IMG/VR virus record: IMGVR_UViG_3300033064_003431
Location: 1-64,000 of that record
DNA length: 64,000 bases
From: a virus
Direction: 5' to 3' (one strand)
Below the pieces are notes generated by a model, which saw nothing but the letters and a program-made list of their open reading frames with translations, was not told where the DNA came from and searched no databases. The translations under genes and the position numbers were made by a program. Every line of letters begins with the position of its first letter. Positions within the stretch are counted from its first letter, which is position 1. This document shows positions 7,011 through 16,500 of this stretch, piece after piece.

Positions 7011-8636
7011 ATGAGTGATCGCAAAAAAAGAATCCTAATGATAGCGGAGTCCCATAACCTCAGTTCGGGTTTTGGTAGATACACCATAGAAATACTACAA
7101 AGACTATACGATAGTAACAAATACGAAATTGCAGAATTATCCTGCTATTCTAATTCTGGCGTAATCTCCTCTCACCCAGTTCCTTGGAAAGTTTATCCTA
7201 ACGCTCCTGATGCCGACGAATCAGAAGAGGGAAAAAAGGTATATAATGAGAACCCCATCAATCAATTTGGCCAATGGAGATTTGAAAGAGTTGTTCTACA
7301 CTTTAAGCCAGACATTGTTTGCGATATCAGAGATTATTGGATGTTCGCATATCAAGAGCTCTCCCCATTAAGAAAATATTTTCATTGGATTATTGCTCCC
7401 ACCATAGATTCCATACCACAAAGACAAGAATGGCTACATACCTTTGAAAATGCAGATGTGTTATTGACACACACAGACTGGGCATATGACTATATCAAGT
7501 CTTTGAATAGGCCAATCAACCTATTAGGAGTAGTATCGGACTCTGTGGACACCAAACAATTCTGTCCGATAACACACACGAAAGCATACCACAAGGCAAA
7601 ATACGGCATTCCCACAGACTCTATAGTCCTTGGTTCTGTGATGAGAAACCAAAAAAGAAAACTAATTCCAGCCTTATTCTCTATGCTCAGCAAATTAATA
7701 GAAAAAACGAATAATAGAAAAATTTATCTACACCTACATACTTCATATCCGGAAAACGGTGGCTGGAATATACCAGAACTATTACAAGAGTACGGCGTGT
7801 ACAATAATGTGTTATTTACATACTATGTTCCTGATAACGGCACGGTCTTTGTCTCCCCCTATAAAGGCGCATTAATTCCGTGTCCAAACGATACTAGTAA
7901 AACAGCTTGTTTTCCCGGTGTGGTAAAAGGTTTATCTAATGAGAAATTGGTAGAGATATATAACCTATTTGATGTTTATATACAGTATGCAATCTGTGAA
8001 GGTCTTGGTATACCACAACTAGAAGCTGCGTCTTGTGGCATACCCATTATGGCTGTTAATTATAGTGGTATGGAAGAAATAACCACCAAGGTTGAAGGAG
8101 CAAAGATATCTCATACCCTATCTAAAGAACTAGAAACAGGTTCTGATAGGGCTGTTCCAGACGACGATTGCCTAATTAATGAAATTATATCATGGATGAA
8201 TTTATCATTATCGCAGAAAAAGGAAAAGTCTAAACGCACCAGAGCATTGCTCATAGATCATTATGGGTGGGACAAGACAGCGAACGAGTGGATGAGAATC
8301 TTTGATACCCTAGAACCAAAAAACATATGGGATCAGCCTATGGTAACACAGCACGAAACGAAAGTTCCGGATAATTTAACAGCAAGACAATTTATTACGT
8401 ATATCGTTCAAGAGCTAATGAAAGAGCCACTACTATTAAAAACTTATTTTATACAATCCTTAATTAGATCTGTTGATGAAAAATTTAGCAATGTTGGTGG
8501 CCACATAAATGAGGTAGCAATCCAACAGATTGTAAAAACACTAGAAGTATCTCTGAATAATAAAATGATATGTGAGCAGTTACGATCCGGAGCAATACCC
8601 CTATCAGAATCATATCTGGTTTGTGATAACAAATAA
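7011..8636 (+). CDS. Glycosyltransferase, GT-B fold, GT4-like
   Basis: A 541-aa sugar transferase. The frame is open upstream to 6951, but that extension would run through the terminator hairpin. The ATG at 7011, with GGAG at 7003-7006, starts a natural N-terminus (MSDRKKRILMIAESHN.SSGFGRY) like GT-B enzymes. The donor-site signature is EGLGIPQLEAASCG with the E-x7-E pair Glu330/Glu338, followed by GIPIMAVNYSGMEEI. About 140 residues after the GT-B core are helical and unassigned. The donor sugar and acceptor are unknown; a virion protein, modified DNA base or host surface glycan are all possible. It heads a run of closely packed genes (7.0-11.7 kb), with only 5 nt before the next glycosyltransferase. 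Confidence 0.85.
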   Translation: MSDRKKRILMIAESHNLSSGFGRYTIEILQRLYDSNKYEIAELSCYSNSGVISSHPVPWKVYPNAPDADESEEGKKVYNENPINQFGQWRFERVVLHFKPDIVCDIRDYWMFAYQELSPLRKYFHWIIAPTIDSIPQRQEWLHTFENADVLLTHTDWAYDYIKSLNRPINLLGVVSDSVDTKQFCPITHTKAYHKAKYGIPTDSIVLGSVMRNQKRKLIPALFSMLSKLIEKTNNRKIYLHLHTSYPENGGWNIPELLQEYGVYNNVLFTYYVPDNGTVFVSPYKGALIPCPNDTSKTACFPGVVKGLSNEKLVEIYNLFDVYIQYAICEGLGIPQLEAASCGIPIMAVNYSGMEEITTKVEGAKISHTLSKELETGSDRAVPDDDCLINEIISWMNLSLSQKKEKSKRTRALLIDHYGWDKTANEWMRIFDTLEPKNIWDQPMVTQHETKVPDNLTARQFITYIVQELMKEPLLLKTYFIQSLIRSVDEKFSNVGGHINEVAIQQIVKTLEVSLNNKMICEQLRSGAIPLSESYLVCDNK

Positions 8637-8641
8637 TATAT

Positions 8642-9748
8642 ATGGATAATATTTTATATATTGGCCCTTATAGAGAGTTTAGTGGTATGGGCAATGCCTC
8701 TAGACAATATATCAAGGCTCTGATAGTTGCTGGCCACAATGTATCTGTGTGTCCCATCTATAATATCTATAGGGCATATCCAGAGGTAGATATAGATCCA
8801 GATATTTTACACAGAGAATCTAATCTCAGCACTAGCTATGACAAGGTTATTCAACACACATACCCTCACCAGTATTCTTATGACTATAGATTTGCTAAAA
8901 ATATTGGTATCCTACACCTAGAATCACACAATTATTACCATAATCTAACCCAATATATTAATTTGATGGATGAGATAATAGTAGGCTCTCAGTATGTAGC
9001 ACATAGCGTTCGTACCTCTGGGGTTTGTACTGCTCCAATACGAGTGGTTCCTGAACCCATAGATCTAGAGATGGTAAAAACCTTTAGGGAATCTAACCCA
9101 CCCGTTAAAAAAAAATCACAATATAAGTTTTATACAATAGGGAGTTATATCTCTCGAAAGAATTTGGATATGGTTATAACAGCCTTCTTGAGCTTGTTTA
9201 CCACACACGACCAAGTAGAACTAATCATCAAAACAAAAGAATATGGTCAACCAGAAGAATCTCTTCAACAGACCCTAGAGTATGATCTACATAATCTATA
9301 CGAGTCTGTTAAAAATCTTGGGGTAAATAAACCCAAAGTAATGATTGGAGAAACTAGTTATAAGAATATTTTACATATACATAATAATGGTGATTGTTTT
9401 ATTAATGCCTCATCAGGAGAGAGTTTTGGTTATTCCACCCTAGAAGCTATGGCATTTAACAACAATATTATCGCTACGAATAACACGGGTGGTTCGGAAA
9501 TTATTGACGCTACATGTGGTAGGTATGTACATTCTGAACCAGTAGGATGTGTGGATAATCATAGTCATTTTTTATACAATTCTATGTATCAACAATGGAA
9601 TAAGCCCACAGTGAATAGTTTAATGAAACAAATGATTGGATGTATGGAAGAATCAGAGTCGGAGAAAAAAGAACGTATAATATCTCAAAATAATAGAATA
9701 AAGAACTTCTCTTTAGAAACAGTTTCTAACCTATTGGCCACCCTATGA
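8642..9748 (+). CDS. Glycosyltransferase, GT-B fold, GT4-like
   Basis: A 368-aa protein starting MDNILYIGPYREFSGMGNAS, a typical GT-B N-terminal strand plus glycine loop. The C-terminal half has KFYTIGSYISRKNLDMVI (start of the donor domain) and SSGESFGYSTLEAMAFNN with Glu260 and Glu268 as the E-x7-E pair, then IIATNNTGGSEII. It differs from the preceding glycosyltransferase in length and sequence, so the two probably act on different substrates or in sequence. The stop codon overlaps the next ATG (ATGA, 9745-9748), a sign of translational coupling. Confidence 0.85.
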   Translation: MDNILYIGPYREFSGMGNASRQYIKALIVAGHNVSVCPIYNIYRAYPEVDIDPDILHRESNLSTSYDKVIQHTYPHQYSYDYRFAKNIGILHLESHNYYHNLTQYINLMDEIIVGSQYVAHSVRTSGVCTAPIRVVPEPIDLEMVKTFRESNPPVKKKSQYKFYTIGSYISRKNLDMVITAFLSLFTTHDQVELIIKTKEYGQPEESLQQTLEYDLHNLYESVKNLGVNKPKVMIGETSYKNILHIHNNGDCFINASSGESFGYSTLEAMAFNNNIIATNNTGGSEIIDATCGRYVHSEPVGCVDNHSHFLYNSMYQQWNKPTVNSLMKQMIGCMEESESEKKERIISQNNRIKNFSLETVSNLLATL

Positions 9749-10245
9749 TAGCATCACTAATAAATAAGCGATTAAATCACCCATACTATCCACAAATAGT
9801 CTGGACGCCGTGTGAAGATCCAGACTTTAAAGCATTTATAAAAAGGGCGTGTGATGCCACTATGATAGATTTACATAGTACATACTTTGGTTTTAATAAT
9901 ATTTCATTAATTATCTGTAATAATAGAATAACACACCTAGACAAAAGCGTGGCACTCTCTAGATTTTTATCTTGTCCACTATTAGTGATAGACCACTACC
10001 CAGCACCCTCAATGCTGAATAACGATCATAATAATGATTTTAGTATTGGACCAGTTTACCAAGTTGCAATATCTAACAGAGTATATCTGTCTTGGAATAA
10101 AATACAGGATATTGTTCTGGGCTATAATCCACAAGACCACAAAAATGGGGAAGAGTGGAAAGACCTAGTTGTTCAGCTATCTCAAACAAACTCACGAATT
10201 ACAGAAAAAGAGGAACTACAGTATGAAAACGCTAGGACCACCTAA
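9745..10245 (+). CDS. Unknown protein in the glycosyltransferase cluster
   Basis: A 166-aa protein coupled to the preceding glycosyltransferase by a 4-nt overlap. It has no catalytic motif that I can name. The stretch ISLIICNNRITHLDKSVALS, then CPLLVIDHYP and VYLSWNKIQDIV, alternates strands and helices like one Rossmann-type half of a GT-B enzyme. A partial or accessory glycosyltransferase domain is therefore possible. Its last 23 codons overlap the start of the next gene. Confidence 0.55.
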   Translation: MIASLINKRLNHPYYPQIVWTPCEDPDFKAFIKRACDATMIDLHSTYFGFNNISLIICNNRITHLDKSVALSRFLSCPLLVIDHYPAPSMLNNDHNNDFSIGPVYQVAISNRVYLSWNKIQDIVLGYNPQDHKNGEEWKDLVVQLSQTNSRITEKEELQYENARTT

Positions 10246-10687
10246 AACAAAGACCTTGTATCACAAGCTCTTTTTGTATCATACAGAGCCAGACGCACCC
10301 ATAGATCCATTCGTCTATTATGATATTCAAAAATTAAATAAACTCAAAAATAATAGCGTAGAGGAAATTTTTATACAAGATCTTCTAGATTATTCCAATG
10401 GAGAAAAAGAATGCTTGGTACTCATTAATACTATTATGGACAAACTAAAGGGGGGCGGCTCTTTGCACATTCAGTCTACTGAACCATACCATCTTTGTGC
10501 TTCTCTATTGTCTAAGCAAATAGATGTTTTAACTTTTAGAGCAATGGTTTTTGCTGTGGGTAAAAAGACCATTTTTGCTCTTGGTCAAATCAAGTCTATG
10601 ATATTGGATACAAATAAAGCAAGTATATCTCAAGCCAAATTTATAAATGGTTTTCAATACTATTTACTATGTGTGAAAAATGAATGA
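10223..10687 (+). CDS. Methyltransferase-like protein lacking the SAM-binding half
   Basis: The frame is open from 10169, but ATG 10223 with GAGGA at 10210-10214 gives the better start and a 154-aa product. It contains NSVEEIFIQDLLDYS and then IMDKLKGGGSLHIQSTEP. This reads like the second half of a class I methyltransferase, where an LKPGG turn precedes the last strands. The N-terminal glycine-rich SAM loop (E/DxGxG) is absent, so it may be a degenerate or helper subunit. This is inference from one motif. It overlaps its upstream and downstream neighbours, so the cluster is probably one operon. Confidence 0.5.
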   Translation: MKTLGPPKTKTLYHKLFLYHTEPDAPIDPFVYYDIQKLNKLKNNSVEEIFIQDLLDYSNGEKECLVLINTIMDKLKGGGSLHIQSTEPYHLCASLLSKQIDVLTFRAMVFAVGKKTIFALGQIKSMILDTNKASISQAKFINGFQYYLLCVKNE

Positions 10688-11360
10688 TATCTCATATGTT
10701 ATCATAGCCTGCTACCCAGACAGAGGCATGAAGTATAGGGGATCAAAAAGCTTGATGGAATTTAATGGTAGCAAACTACTACAACACCAGATAGACCTAA
10801 TAATATCTGCTCAAAAATATTTAAAAAATAAATACGAGATCATACTCGTTTGTGATTTTGATAAGCTAAAAATACACAAGGCATTTGGAAACCAGATTAA
10901 GATAGTTTCTACAGAAGACAGAACCAACCCCATCTTTACGGGTTGTGCAGAAGCTAAGTATGATTATTTGGTCTTTATGGATTATGGGTGTTTGTGTAAC
11001 ACTAAATTATTAAAGAGTATTCAGAAGGTGGGTCCTAGTGTGGTATGCACAAAAGATTCGGGGTTGTCTCACCTAGACGTTGGCTGTATAACAAGTGAGA
11101 GAGGACTAGAACACATGTTTCTGGGGTTGGATCATAAATTTACAAATATGTTTGTATTATCCAGCACGGAAAAACAGTCCATACTACAAAACAATCGGTG
11201 TCATAGGCATAATCTGTTGTATTTTGAAATTTTAAATATCTTGATAGAAAATAATTGTATAATATCCACGATCAATGCTCCTAATAATAGTTTTTATTAC
11301 TTTAATCATATGAGACAAAAAAATGGAATCTCCAAATTTATCAAAAAAAACCCCCATTAA
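10680..11360 (+). CDS. Nucleotidyltransferase/GT-A-like protein
   Basis: A 226-aa protein. The start MNDISYVIIACYPDRGMKYR.SKSLMEFNG.KLLQHQIDLI follows the layout of sugar-nucleotide and MobA-like nucleotidyltransferases: first strand, a loop with Arg, then K-x-L-x-x-x-x-G and a helix. EIILVCDFDKL and YDYLVFMDYGCL give later strands, the last with a possible metal-binding Asp. The classic GxGxR loop is replaced by a variant (CYPDRGMKYRG), so activity is uncertain. It could activate a sugar for the adjacent glycosyltransferases. Overlaps 8 nt with the gene before it. Confidence 0.5.
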   Translation: MNDISYVIIACYPDRGMKYRGSKSLMEFNGSKLLQHQIDLIISAQKYLKNKYEIILVCDFDKLKIHKAFGNQIKIVSTEDRTNPIFTGCAEAKYDYLVFMDYGCLCNTKLLKSIQKVGPSVVCTKDSGLSHLDVGCITSERGLEHMFLGLDHKFTNMFVLSSTEKQSILQNNRCHRHNLLYFEILNILIENNCIISTINAPNNSFYYFNHMRQKNGISKFIKKNPH

Positions 11361-11703
11361 TATATCCCTGTTTTATCCAGTCATTACCAACGATATCTTT
11401 AATGATCATAGGTTTAACAGCTTATTGAATGTGTTGATTAAGCTAGAGGACACAGCTAGTCCCTATACATACGCATTATATTCGGATACTTCTATGTTGA
11501 CTAGTAATATATACATACCAATATTTCATACTATGTACCTAGGATGCACAACGAACAATGTTGTTATCTCCAATGATAAGGATTTATGGCTATTAAACAC
11601 ATACTCTCATAACCATTATTATATTTTTGAGGACGAAAAAGACACATTCGATTATTCGCCATATAAAATTACTAAAATTAATCATCTCACAAAAATCAAA
11701 TAA
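11323..11703 (+). CDS. Unknown protein, end of the glycosyltransferase cluster
   Basis: A 126-aa protein overlapping the previous gene by 38 nt. It has no motif that I recognise. It is rich in Tyr, Asn, Thr and Ser with few charged clusters, and reads as alternating short strands (YTYALYSDTSML, HTMYLGCTTNNVVI, DLWLLNTYSHNHYYIF). Its place in the overlapping gene run suggests the same pathway as the glycosyltransferases. Confidence 0.45.
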   Translation: MESPNLSKKTPINISLFYPVITNDIFNDHRFNSLLNVLIKLEDTASPYTYALYSDTSMLTSNIYIPIFHTMYLGCTTNNVVISNDKDLWLLNTYSHNHYYIFEDEKDTFDYSPYKITKINHLTKIK

Positions 11704-11714
11704 GGATAAAACTA

Positions 11715-12506
11715 ATGGATTATAGCACTATGCCAGACTCTAAAAAGAAGCAGATGATAGAACAACAATATTGTGTGGAAAAAAAGTCTTTTCAGCAAAT
11801 TGCGGTTCTTATGAACACCTATACTAATAGGATTAGAAGAGATGCTCAAAAGTTTCAGATTCTGATTAGGACCAAAAGCGAAGCACAAAAGAATGCTTTA
11901 AGCACAGGGGTTCATAAACACCCAACCAAAGGCACAGTAAGATCTGAAGATACTAAAAATAAGATCGGTCAAGCTGTATTAAAAAATTGGGAAGATATGA
12001 GCCCAGAAGAACTAGAGCGTAGACAAAACCAAGCTAAGGCACAATGGGAATCATTATCAGAAGATCAAAAATCCAATCTAATAAATATGGCTAATAAAGC
12101 TGTTAGAAGTAGTAGTAAAACAGGCTCAAAGCTAGAAAAATTTATTTTTAACAAACTCATACAAGAGGGATATGAAGCCACTTTTCATCAAGAACAAACC
12201 CTGCTCTACACAAAGCTACAGATCGATATCTTTTTACCCAAATTAAACACAGCCATAGAAATAGATGGACCATCACATTTTTTACCAGTTTGGGGAGAAG
12301 AGGCTCTACAAAGAAATATAAAATATGACAATAAAAAAACAGGCTTGCTATTAGGCAAGGGCTGCTTATTAATAAGGGTCAAACAATTTAAAGACTATTC
12401 TCCCACCAGAGCAGCTTTGGTGTGTGATCAGCTTTTGGTTCATTTAAAAGAGATTAAGAATAATTTAAAAAACATTACTAATAAATTAATAGAAATAGGA
12501 GATTAA
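11715..12506 (+). CDS. Vsr/DUF559-like endonuclease with N-terminal DNA-binding modules
   Basis: A 263-aa nuclease of modular build. Residues 1-60 look like a helix-turn-helix (QQYCVEKKSFQQIAVLMNT). Residues about 65-115 contain GTVRSEDTKNKIGQAVLKNW, resembling a NUMOD3-type DNA-binding motif found in homing endonucleases. The C-terminal half is a PD-(D/E)XK fold of the Vsr/DUF559 kind: LQIDIF (Asp171), IEIDGPSHF (Glu182 and Asp184, with His188) and LLIRVKQFKDY. It may be a free-standing homing endonuclease or a repair nicking enzyme; the NUMOD-like part favours homing. The ribosome binding site is good (AAGGA). It sits between the glycosyltransferase group and the recombination genes. Confidence 0.65.
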   Translation: MDYSTMPDSKKKQMIEQQYCVEKKSFQQIAVLMNTYTNRIRRDAQKFQILIRTKSEAQKNALSTGVHKHPTKGTVRSEDTKNKIGQAVLKNWEDMSPEELERRQNQAKAQWESLSEDQKSNLINMANKAVRSSSKTGSKLEKFIFNKLIQEGYEATFHQEQTLLYTKLQIDIFLPKLNTAIEIDGPSHFLPVWGEEALQRNIKYDNKKTGLLLGKGCLLIRVKQFKDYSPTRAALVCDQLLVHLKEIKNNLKNITNKLIEIGD

Positions 12507-12508
12507 TA

Positions 12509-13267
12509 GTGGGTCGCCATAAAAAGATAATTATGAATAGTTCTACAGTACCAGCTCAAGTAGTACCAGAGGTTAATGAGCAGTCCACAGAGGGTCCAAA
12601 AGTAGTCGTATGTCCAAATGATTTGGCTTGGACAGACCATGTTTTAAACCTATTATCCGATGATGAAAAAATAGCAGGTAATCCCACCACAGATGGATTA
12701 CGTAGAATATTCGAGATAGCCCTAAATTGTGTGGTTATTGATGCTGAAACAGTGGTGGTTCAATCTCCAAGTCCAGAAAACGAGAAAAGGGCCACTGTAA
12801 CGCATTCTCTGACCTATGTTATGAATGATGTGTCGGAAGCCTCTGGTTCTAAATATAGAACAGTGAGCGGCGCTGCTGACGTTTACTGGGGTAACTGTGA
12901 CAAGGTTTACAGAAATCACCCCGTGGCTGTGGCAGAAACCAGGGCAGAAGGCAGAGCATTAAGACGAGCTCTTAAGCTACGAAAGGTAGTAGCAGCAGAA
13001 GAAATAGCAAAAGATATAGAAGACAGTCCCGATGGTAGCACAGTATCTAAGATTAGCACTAATCAACTAAATTTTCTGGATATTTTAACACAAAGGCTCA
13101 ATATCAACACCAAACAGTTGCTTAAAAAGTTGGGACACTCTGATGAAAATGTGTATAATATAGATCATGATAGTGCTGTACAAATCATTAAACTGGTCTC
13201 TTCGTACCAGCAAGATACTTCGACTATCTCAGATGATATTAAGGGATACGAAACCAACTGGAAATGA
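12509..13267 (+). CDS. Putative Rad52-like single-strand annealing protein
   Basis: A 252-aa protein with a GTG start, set by GGAG at 12498-12501. The middle has TDGLRRIFEIALNCVV, then a long strand region (ATVTHSLTYVM...YRTVSGAADVYWGNC) and PVAVAETRAEGRALRRALKL. A beta sheet followed by an A-E-x-x-A-x-x-R-A-L-R helix is how Rad52-type annealing proteins of phages read. The C-terminal 70 residues (ISTNQLNFLDILTQRLNI) look like a small helical domain. The zinc-ribbon gene that follows, and SSB and a RecB-like nuclease nearby, fit recombination. The family call rests on pattern memory only. Confidence 0.45.
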   Translation: MGRHKKIIMNSSTVPAQVVPEVNEQSTEGPKVVVCPNDLAWTDHVLNLLSDDEKIAGNPTTDGLRRIFEIALNCVVIDAETVVVQSPSPENEKRATVTHSLTYVMNDVSEASGSKYRTVSGAADVYWGNCDKVYRNHPVAVAETRAEGRALRRALKLRKVVAAEEIAKDIEDSPDGSTVSKISTNQLNFLDILTQRLNINTKQLLKKLGHSDENVYNIDHDSAVQIIKLVSSYQQDTSTISDDIKGYETNWK

Positions 13268-13279
13268 TAGGAACATTCT

Positions 13280-13594
13280 ATGAAAGCCAAATACAGAGCT
13301 AGCGATAAGCTAGAATTTGAGGTCGAAGGAGCTGGTCAAAAAGAGATATTTAAGGAATTAGCTCTTATACAAGAGATATTTGGAGAAGAAAAATGTGGAC
13401 TATGTTCGGGCTCTAATATAAAGTTTATAGTGCGAAACGTAGAAGGTAATGATTACTATGAACTGCGTTGTAGTGATTGTGGAGCAATATTAGCGTTTGG
13501 CCAGCACAAAAAGGGAGCCACTCTTTTTCCCAAACGCAAGGATGACAACGGAAACCATTTGCCAACCAAAGGGTGGCATAAATGGCTAAAATAG
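13280..13594 (+). CDS. Zinc-ribbon protein next to the annealing protein
   Basis: A 104-aa protein with two Cys pairs, CGLC (about residue 39) and CSDCG (about 66), forming a zinc ribbon. A basic strand RNVEGNDYYELR lies between them and KKGATLFPKRKDDNG follows. I recognise the layout (ribbon, then GATLFPKR and a terminal GWHKW) from small phage proteins found near recombination genes, usually thought to bind single-stranded DNA. The DNA-binding role is inferred. Good ribosome binding site (AGGA). The last 13 nt overlap the next gene. Confidence 0.6.
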   Translation: MKAKYRASDKLEFEVEGAGQKEIFKELALIQEIFGEEKCGLCSGSNIKFIVRNVEGNDYYELRCSDCGAILAFGQHKKGATLFPKRKDDNGNHLPTKGWHKWLK

Positions 13595-16500
13595 TATTAA
13601 CCCTACTAGATGGCAAAGTTCTTACCAGAGACACCAAGGTTATAGGCTCAGAATCCGGTTGTTGTTGTTGTTTTTGTAGTGAGACCTGTGAAAGATGTAT
13701 TCTCGTAGATGTTGAGTTTGGTAGTTTCCCCCCTTTTATTGGGCCTCCAATATACCAAATGTTGGACAAGACTGCCTATGCTCCAGACCCCCCGTATTGT
13801 GCTGAGATTCGCATCGTTGTTAGTCATACAACAGCTGAGTGGTATAATGGTACAGACCAGTATGGCAATTTATTTTCCAGCTATTTTCTTGGTACAGTAG
13901 GAAACTATGCAGAAGAAGTAGAAGAGAATGGTAACAAAAAATATAAAACATACCAAAAACACCCTACAACCAACAACGTCACTCCCCAATCAAATTGGGC
14001 TAATAATAGTTATACCACTCTTCCTGACAATAATTTATATGTAGCATATGTGGCTCCATCAGGAGACTATGAAACCACTCGTAAGCAGTTGTATCTTTTT
14101 TGTCTCAAGGGAAATGGTACAGATGGACCTTTTGCTAAGATAGGAACCACTTTCAAACTAGACGGTGTTATAACTGGAACAGGGCCTATTACTCCTAAAA
14201 AAATATTTAATATTGATATCGATCTACACGAATGTGGGTGGGTATTGGTGGTACAAAAAAGCACTTGTGGTACAACAGTAGATGCTGATAGTAGTTGTAG
14301 TATGAATTTTGCTAGAATACCTTCTGATGATACTGGGTGTCCCACTCTTGGAGACTATCGTACTGTCTCAACCTTTTTAAGCCCCACTGAAATTGCGGCC
14401 AAAGATCCTCCTATAGAGTGTCCAGATGACCACGAGGACAAACTCAAAGACAACATTGTATGCGAAAATGACACCCAGAAAGACCCTGGTGTGTATGAGA
14501 TAGCAGACTGTGATAGTAGACAAGCTGCTGTTTCGGAGCTGTACAACAACAATAACGGCACTAAGTTTTGGCCTCGCACAGAAGGAGTAGGAACCAATCA
14601 AGGAAAGTGGGGCGGAGCGACTGAATATGGTATCAAGGTTAGAAAAACCCTTAGAAAAACAGAAAATAAATCCGGTACCGTAGGAACCACACTGTGTTGT
14701 GTTCCAGATGCCCCTGAATCTTATTATTATTTTGTCGAAACTGGGTTATGGGCAACCTTAGCAAACTGGAGAGTAAATAGCGGAGACGAAGGCATCTTGC
14801 TTGGAGGCTTAGATCCCGATATTCCAACATACATGAGAAGCACATGGATATCAGGAGGACAGATACCACTCTCACTACCCTCTAAACTAGATAGGGTTGT
14901 TATTCAAAAGACTGTAACAGCAATCCCAGCTGACACAAAGGTGTTAAGTATGGATGTTATCAATCCTACCCCTAATACCAAAGTCTCAATAAATGGTATA
15001 ATCACAACCACAGAATTCTCTCTTTTTAACGAAAACACAGAACTACTTGTTGGCCAACTACTAGGCACGGGCCAGATTATATTCAGAAATAATAGCGAAG
15101 TTAGTACGAATGGCGTGATTGGTCATGCTACAAAAACTAATGATTTTACACTAATAAAGTTCAAGAATAGCTCTATTAATAAGGGGAAAATATACTATAG
15201 ATTTTGTACTATTACTGGACAAACTAATGTAGCCGAATCTATAAAAAGATTTGTGAATTTTTATGATACCAGTATTAATGACGATGGAGCATTTGTGTAC
15301 TATACTCCCGCAATGTTTTTTGATGCCTCAACAAACAAGGGTACCATTTGTAAAGATTTTGGCAAAAACGCTGGAATACTCATGAATACTCTAGTAGCAG
15401 GCGAAGGATATCCAAGATCATTTTTTCTCGGTGAGAGTAAAAATGCAGCCACCGGAAAAGTTGTTGGTACCGCTACTTTTTCTGAAAAATCCCTAAACCT
15501 GGGAGAAATAGACAATTCTATTGATCCGTATGTTGACAAATCCACCAACTCAGTAAAATTTTATGGAGTATGGAACACAGCACTAGCCCGGACAAACGTG
15601 GCATTTAGTACTACTAGAAATGGACCCACGGGAAATATTCTAGGATATTCCGAGTTTTATGATGATTCTGTAAATTTTGGAGATGTGGGAGAAGATCTTA
15701 CTCTATACAATAACTCTAGCTGTGGCTATGAAGCTCTTAATGATGGGGATGCTATTAATATTGGTGGTAGCCTAATCATGAAAGATCATTCCACACTGGG
15801 TATAGTTATCACATCTCTTGAGCCCACCCACACCCTCACCATCAAAATAGCTGATACTTTCACAACAGGAGATAGTGGTAATCTGAGTGATGCACAAATC
15901 ACCATAAAAAACTGTATTATAGAAGTAGCAAACAACACCGATTTGTACTGCCACACAACTGTGACAGATTCTAATATTTTGTGTACAACAAATAATAAAA
16001 CCATGAGTATAAATCATACTAGTGTTACTATGGACCAAGAAGATCTGAGTCTAAAAAGAACCATTGAATATACTACTGTCAATTTTAATAATAGTTCTAT
16101 TAATGGAGCTAAGATCCATCCAAAATCTAGTAATATAACAACATTTAATAATACATCTACTAATAAAAGCGAAGATATCGCTGGTACTTTAATTTTTAAT
16201 AATACTAGTATAAATAATGTGACTAGAACCACGGCTAATACTTTTATAAGTATAACATTTAATGGTGGCTCAGCTAATCTAGGCTATATAACTACCACAA
16301 ACACTAATAAAGATCATATCACCTTTAATAACTCTAGCTATAATGATGCTAATGCTCTTATTCGTGGAAACGTTATTTTTAATGATACCAGTGAAAATAA
16401 GGGGGAGGAGGGAGTAGTAGATATTACCATATCCATAGACCCCAGTAGTGCCACGCTATATGATACCATACTAGTTGTAACCTATCCAAAGCCAACGACG

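Noticed and set aside
7464-7492. TTGACA promoter inside the first glycosyltransferase
   Set aside because: No acceptable -10 at 16-18 nt and no gene start downstream.
10169-10222. Earlier start of the methyltransferase-like gene
   Set aside because: No ribosome binding site there, and it lengthens the overlap with the previous gene. ATG 10223 has GAGGA.
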